A stretch of 8,524 nt of DNA from assembly GCA_012518475.1 (NCBI GenBank), contig JAAYSB010000388.1, forward strand, positions 1-8,524. Direction: 5' to 3'. This DNA comes from Intrasporangiaceae bacterium. Lineage in GTDB: Bacteria > Actinomycetota > Actinomycetes > Actinomycetales > Dermatophilaceae. The notes beneath the pieces are model-generated. The model searched no databases, was not told where the DNA came from, and worked only from the letters and a program-made list of their open reading frames with translations. Positions 5,335-8,524 of the stretch are shown piece by piece. Both the position numbers and the translations under genes were made by a program. Every line of letters begins with the position of its first letter. Position 1 is the first letter of the stretch.

Positions 5335-6288
5335 ATGCCACTACGTCATTTCCTCCGCGACGACGACGTCACCCACGAGGAGCAGGCCGAGATCCTCGCC
5401 CGGGCCGCCCGGATCAAGGGGGCCCCGTTCACTGACCGCACCCTCGTCGGGCCCGAGGTCGTCGCCGTCCTCTTCGACAAGCAGACCCTGCGGACCCAGC
5501 TGTCCTTCTCGGCGGCCATCGCCCACCTCGGCGGCTATCCGATGGTCGTCGACGGCAAGCTCGCCCAGGTAGGTGTCCGCGAGTCCATCGCCGACGTCGC
5601 CCGGGTCATGGGGCGCGAGTCGGTCGCGATCGTCTGGCGCACCTACGGCCAGGACCGCATCGAGGAGATGGCCCGGTATGCGCAGGTCCCCGTCATCAAC
5701 GCCCTCACCGACGACTTCCACCCGTGCCAGATCCTCGCCGACCTGCTCACCATCCAGGAGCACAAGGGCGCCCTGCCCGGCCTGACCCTCGGCTACTGCG
5801 GCGACGGTGCGAACAACATGGCGCAGTCCTATCTGCTGGGAGCCGCCCTGGCCGGAATGCACATCCGGATCGGCACCCCCGCCTCGCACCAGCCCAAGCC
5901 GGAGATCCTCGCCCGGGCCGAGGAACTGGCCGCCGAGCACGGCGGCTCCGTCCTCGTCACCGACGACCCGGTCGAGACGGTGAGCGGTGCGGACGCGGTG
6001 GCGACGGACACCTGGGTGTCGATGGGCCAGGAGAAGGAGAAGGACTCCCGCCAGGGTGCCGAGAGCCCGTTCGCCCGGTTCCAGGTCAACGCGGGACTCA
6101 TGGCCCAGGCCGACCCGGGTGCCGTCTTCCTTCACTGTCTCCCCGCATACCGTGGCTTCGAGGTCACCGAGGACGTCATCGACGGTCCCCAGTCGGTCGT
6201 CTGGGACGAGTCGGAGAACCGGCTGCACGCGCAGAAGGCGATTCTCGCCTGGCTCGTCGAGCAGCACCGGGCCGGTGACCCGACGTGA
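5335..6288 (+). CDS. argF: Ornithine carbamoyltransferase (anabolic), with a variant carbamoyl-phosphate motif
   Basis: Condenses ornithine with carbamoyl phosphate to give citrulline; it acts as a cytoplasmic trimer in the family. The 317-residue product is of normal length. The second-domain motifs are canonical: FHPCQ (128-132), the ornithine-binding DTWVSMG (225-231), and HCLPAYRG (267-274) with the catalytic cysteine Cys268. WRT (101-103) holds the arginine that helps bind carbamoyl phosphate. The usual phosphate-binding STRTR (S-x-R-T-R) reads TLRTQ here (51-55), inside LFDKQTLRTQLSF. Arg53 and Thr54 are kept, serine is replaced by threonine, and the last arginine is glutamine. I still call it OTC because the ornithine loop is intact and the context is right. 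The start ATG at 5335 has AAGGAG at 5321-5326. Its stop overlaps the argR start (GTGA). Confidence 0.93.
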   Translation: MPLRHFLRDDDVTHEEQAEILARAARIKGAPFTDRTLVGPEVVAVLFDKQTLRTQLSFSAAIAHLGGYPMVVDGKLAQVGVRESIADVARVMGRESVAIVWRTYGQDRIEEMARYAQVPVINALTDDFHPCQILADLLTIQEHKGALPGLTLGYCGDGANNMAQSYLLGAALAGMHIRIGTPASHQPKPEILARAEELAAEHGGSVLVTDDPVETVSGADAVATDTWVSMGQEKEKDSRQGAESPFARFQVNAGLMAQADPGAVFLHCLPAYRGFEVTEDVIDGPQSVVWDESENRLHAQKAILAWLVEQHRAGDPT

Positions 6289-6788
6289 CGATCTCGACCA
6301 CCCGGACCGCCCGGCAGCAGCGGATCATCGAGATCCTCGGCCAGCAGGCGATCCGCAGCCAGCCGCAGCTGCTCGACCTGCTGGCCTCGGACGGGATCGA
6401 GGTCACCCAGGCGACGCTCTCGCGCGATCTCGTCGAGATCGGCGCCGAGAAGGTCCGGGTCGGGAAGGCGCTGGTGTATGCGGCGCCCGGGGAGGGCGGC
6501 GACCGCACCGTCCGCCCGGCGCTGGACGCCGAGGAGGTGAGCCAGCGACTCGCCCAGCGCTGCCAGGAGCTGCTGGTCAGCGCCGAGCCGACCGCGAACC
6601 TCGTTGTGCTCCGCACGCCACCGGGGGCGGCGAACTTCCTCGCCTCCGCGATCGATCACGGCTCGGTGCCCCACGTGCTCGGCACCATCGCGGGGGATGA
6701 CACGATCATGGTCATCACGACCGGTGCGAGCGCCAGCCGCTCGGTCGCGGACCTGCTCATGGGACTGACCCGGAAGGAGTCGATGTGA
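6285..6788 (+). CDS. argR: Arginine repressor
   Basis: Arginine-dependent transcription factor of the ArgR/AhrC family, expected to repress this operon through the boxes at 370-407. The 167-residue product has the two family domains. The N-terminal winged helix-turn-helix, about residues 8-58, includes the recognition helix TQATLSRDL (41-49), whose Ser46-Arg47 pair contacts the operator in homologues. The C-terminal oligomerisation and arginine-binding domain, about 85-160, has PGAANFLASAID (113-124) and GTIAGDDTI (133-141), whose paired aspartates bind the arginine guanidinium. The start is GTG at 6285, overlapping the argF stop by 4 bp, with no clear Shine-Dalgarno sequence, so translation probably depends on coupling. 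Since it lies inside the operon it represses, negative autoregulation is likely. Its stop overlaps the argH start. Confidence 0.95.
   Translation: MTISTTRTARQQRIIEILGQQAIRSQPQLLDLLASDGIEVTQATLSRDLVEIGAEKVRVGKALVYAAPGEGGDRTVRPALDAEEVSQRLAQRCQELLVSAEPTANLVVLRTPPGAANFLASAIDHGSVPHVLGTIAGDDTIMVITTGASASRSVADLLMGLTRKESM
6774..6779 (+). promoter_or_regulatory. argH ribosome binding site (supports the GTG start)
   Basis: AAGGAG lies five bases before GTG 6785 and within the end of argR. No comparable purine run precedes the alternative in-frame ATG at 6845, so the site favours the longer argH product. Confidence 0.7.
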
Positions 6789-8254
6789 CCGAGCCTGCGG
6801 CTCCCGCTTCCCCCGCTTCCCCAGCTGACGGCGGCTCGGAGCGGATGGCGTTATGGGGTGGTCGCTTCGCCGGCGGTCCCGCTGATGCCCTCGCAGCGCT
6901 GTCGAAGTCGACGCACTTCGACTGGCGCCTGGCGCCCTATGACATCGCCGGCTCCCAGGCGCACGCGCGTGTCCTGGCCGCTGCCGGACTCCTCGACGAG
7001 GGCACCCTGGCCGAGATGCTCCGCGGGCTCGACGAGCTGGCCGCGGACGTCGAGTCGGGCGCCTTCGTCCCGGCCGAGGCGGACGAGGACGTGCACACAG
7101 CGCTCGAGCGCGGACTCATCGACCGGGTCGGCCCTGACGTCGGGGGACGACTGAGGGCAGGACGGTCCCGCAACGACCAGGTCGCGACCCTGTTCCGGAT
7201 GTACCTGCGCGACCACGCCCGCTCGGTCGGCGCGTTGCTGCTCGACGTCGTGGAGGCGCTCGTCGGTCAGGCCACGACCCACCTCGGCGTGGCGATGCCG
7301 GGGCGGACCCACCTCCAGCACGCCCAGCCGGTGCTGCTCAGCCACCACCTTCTGGCCCACGCGTGGGCGCTGCTCCGTGATGTGGAGCGCTTCCAGGACT
7401 GGGATCGCAGGACTGCCGAGTCGCCCTACGGCTCGGGAGCGCTCGCGGGCTCGTCCCTCGGGCTCGACCCCGAGGCGGTGGCTGCCGACCTCGGCTTCGA
7501 CCGGGCGGTGGAGAACTCGATCGACGGGACCGCAGCGAGGGACTTCGTCGCCGAGTTCGCGTTCGTCTGCGCCATGGCCGGTGTCGACGTCTCCAGGCTC
7601 GCCGAGGAGGTCGTGCTCTGGGCGACCAAGGAGTTCTCCTTCATCACCCTCGACGACGCCTACTCCACCGGGTCGAGCATCATGCCGCAGAAGAAGAACC
7701 CCGACATCGCCGAGCTGGCCCGGGGCAAGGCCGGGCGGCTCGTCGGCGATCTGGCCGGACTCCTCACGACGCTGAAGTCGCTCCCGCTCGCCTACAACCG
7801 CGACCTCCAGGAGGACAAGGAGCCGGTCTTCGACGCCGTGGACACCCTCGAGGTGCTGCTGCCTGCCTTCGCCGGGATGGTGCAGACGATGATCTTCAAC
7901 ACCGAGCGTCTCGAGTCCCTTGCGCCCCAAGGGTTCTCGCTCGCGACCGACATCGCCGAGTGGCTCGTCCGCGAAGGTGTTCCCTTCCGCATCGCCCACG
8001 AGGTCGCGGGGGAGTGCGTGCGCGTCTGCGAGTCCAGGCACATCGAGCTCTGGGACCTCAGCGACAGCGACCTGTCCGAGATCTCGCCGCACCTGACGCC
8101 GGGCGTGCGCGAGGTGCTGTCCGTCGCCGGGTCGCTCGCGTCCCGCAGCGCCAAGGGCGGCACGGCGCCTGAGCGGGTCGCCGAGCAGCTCGAGTCGGTG
8201 CGGGCCCGACTCGCGGCGGCCCGGGACTGGGCCGTTGTCGACACCGCGACGTGA
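6785..8254 (+). CDS. argH: Argininosuccinate lyase
   Basis: Splits argininosuccinate into arginine and fumarate, the last step of the pathway; a homotetramer of the fumarase/aspartase superfamily. The 489-residue product has LWGGRF (23-28), SRNDQ (128-132), the general-acid histidine His176 in RTHLQHAQP (174-182), and the superfamily signature GSSIMPQKKNPD (296-307) whose loop carries the catalytic serine. GTG 6785 has a good ribosome binding site and gives a Pro/Ala-rich leader of about 20 residues (PAAPASPASPA) before the conserved core. Starting at ATG 6845 instead would give MALWGGRFAGG, closer to the usual family N-terminus, so the shorter start is possible. It overlaps argR by 4 bp and the glycosylase gene by 4 bp. 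argG, the preceding pathway step and a neighbour in mycobacteria, is not between argR and argH. Confidence 0.96.
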   Translation: MTEPAAPASPASPADGGSERMALWGGRFAGGPADALAALSKSTHFDWRLAPYDIAGSQAHARVLAAAGLLDEGTLAEMLRGLDELAADVESGAFVPAEADEDVHTALERGLIDRVGPDVGGRLRAGRSRNDQVATLFRMYLRDHARSVGALLLDVVEALVGQATTHLGVAMPGRTHLQHAQPVLLSHHLLAHAWALLRDVERFQDWDRRTAESPYGSGALAGSSLGLDPEAVAADLGFDRAVENSIDGTAARDFVAEFAFVCAMAGVDVSRLAEEVVLWATKEFSFITLDDAYSTGSSIMPQKKNPDIAELARGKAGRLVGDLAGLLTTLKSLPLAYNRDLQEDKEPVFDAVDTLEVLLPAFAGMVQTMIFNTERLESLAPQGFSLATDIAEWLVREGVPFRIAHEVAGECVRVCESRHIELWDLSDSDLSEISPHLTPGVREVLSVAGSLASRSAKGGTAPERVAEQLESVRARLAAARDWAVVDTAT

Positions 8255-8524
8255 GCCGGATCCGGCGGTCCTTCCTCGAGCGTCCCGTGCTCGACGTCGC
8301 ACCGGACCTCCTCGGGTGCACGATCACCGCCGGGGGAGTGACGATCCGGCTCACCGAGGTCGAGGCGTATGCCGGGGGTCATGATCCGGGGTCGCATGCC
8401 TTCCGCGGGCAGACCCCTCGGACCGAGGTCATGTTCGGCCGGGCCGGCCACCTGTATGTGTACTTCACCTACGGGATGCACTGGTGCGCCAACATCGTCA
8501 CCGGTCAGGAGGGCGCCGCCTCCG
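8251..8524 (+). CDS. mpg: 3-methyladenine DNA glycosylase, AAG/MPG family (5' part only)
   Basis: Excises alkylated purines as the first step of base excision repair. Ninety-one codons are present before the window ends. They contain the family core: EVEAY (36-40) with the catalytic glutamate at 38 and the base-stacking tyrosine at 40, DPGSHAFRGQTPR (45-57), VMFGRAGHLYVYFTYGMHWC (60-79) and NIVTG. These correspond to the human AAG segments with ETEAY, AAHSRGG and YVYIIYGMY. The start is GTG at 8251, overlapping the argH stop (GTGA), with no clear Shine-Dalgarno sequence, so it is probably coupled to argH. It has no role in arginine synthesis. Whether it is truly co-expressed, or has its own promoter inside argH, cannot be told from the sequence. 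Confidence 0.93.
   Translation, partial: MSRIRRSFLERPVLDVAPDLLGCTITAGGVTIRLTEVEAYAGGHDPGSHAFRGQTPRTEVMFGRAGHLYVYFTYGMHWCANIVTGQEGAAS

Noticed and set aside
771..6151. Avoidance of GTAC as the reason for TAT-GC codon choice
   Set aside because: GTAC occurs freely elsewhere in the window (for example near 768, 1804, 3172, 4250, 4623), so avoidance of that tetramer does not explain the GGTATGC excess.
6845..8254. Shorter argH starting at ATG 6845
   Set aside because: Kept only as an alternative: it fits the family N-terminus but lacks a ribosome binding site, whereas GTG 6785 has AAGGAG at good spacing and a stop-start overlap with argR.
6851..8302. Long antisense open frame opposite argH
   Set aside because: Product is low-complexity Arg/Gly/Asp-rich without motifs; it mirrors third-position GC bias of argH.

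Overview
The window is chromosomal DNA from a high-GC Gram-positive actinobacterium. By eye it is roughly 70% G+C, with strong G/C bias at third codon positions and frequent GTG starts. The protein flavour resembles Micrococcales of the Intrasporangiaceae type (Janibacter/Knoellia/Tetrasphaera relatives), but that placement is an inference. It is a nearly complete arginine biosynthesis operon on the + strand.

Layout: 1-173 (-) is the N-terminal part of an unrecognised membrane protein, transcribed divergently. 174-407 is the regulatory intergenic region. It carries a pair of candidate ArgR operators (ARG boxes) lying over a -10 element a few bases before the argC start, so the operon mRNA is probably leaderless or nearly so. 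The + strand genes follow in the order argC, a small ACT-domain gene, argJ, argB, argD, argF, argR, argH, then the 5' part of a 3-methyladenine DNA glycosylase gene (mpg), cut by the window edge. Apart from a 56-bp gap after argC and a 3-bp gap before argF, every junction overlaps (ATGA, GTGA or 8 bp), which indicates one translationally coupled transcript.

Together the enzymes run the acetylated-ornithine route. ArgJ makes N-acetylglutamate and/or recycles the acetyl group, ArgB phosphorylates N-acetylglutamate, ArgC reduces it, ArgD transaminates it, ArgJ releases ornithine, ArgF makes citrulline, and ArgH releases arginine. argG (argininosuccinate synthase), which sits between argR and argH in mycobacteria, is absent here and must be elsewhere. 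ArgR, encoded within the operon, is the expected arginine-responsive repressor acting on the boxes before argC.

The points most worth a second look are: (1) a stand-alone ACT_7-type protein, from the family related to the eukaryotic arginine sensor CASTOR1, placed between argC and argJ; (2) an inverted pair of 32-bp REP-like palindromes (a BIME-like module) inside the 3' end of argB, which appears to have given this kinase a tail of about 50 residues directly after its arginine-sensing C-terminus; (3) an altered carbamoyl-phosphate motif in ArgF; and (4) over-representation of the word GGTATGC, achieved partly with rare codons. No CRISPR array, tRNA, rRNA, insertion sequence or clear intrinsic terminator was seen.
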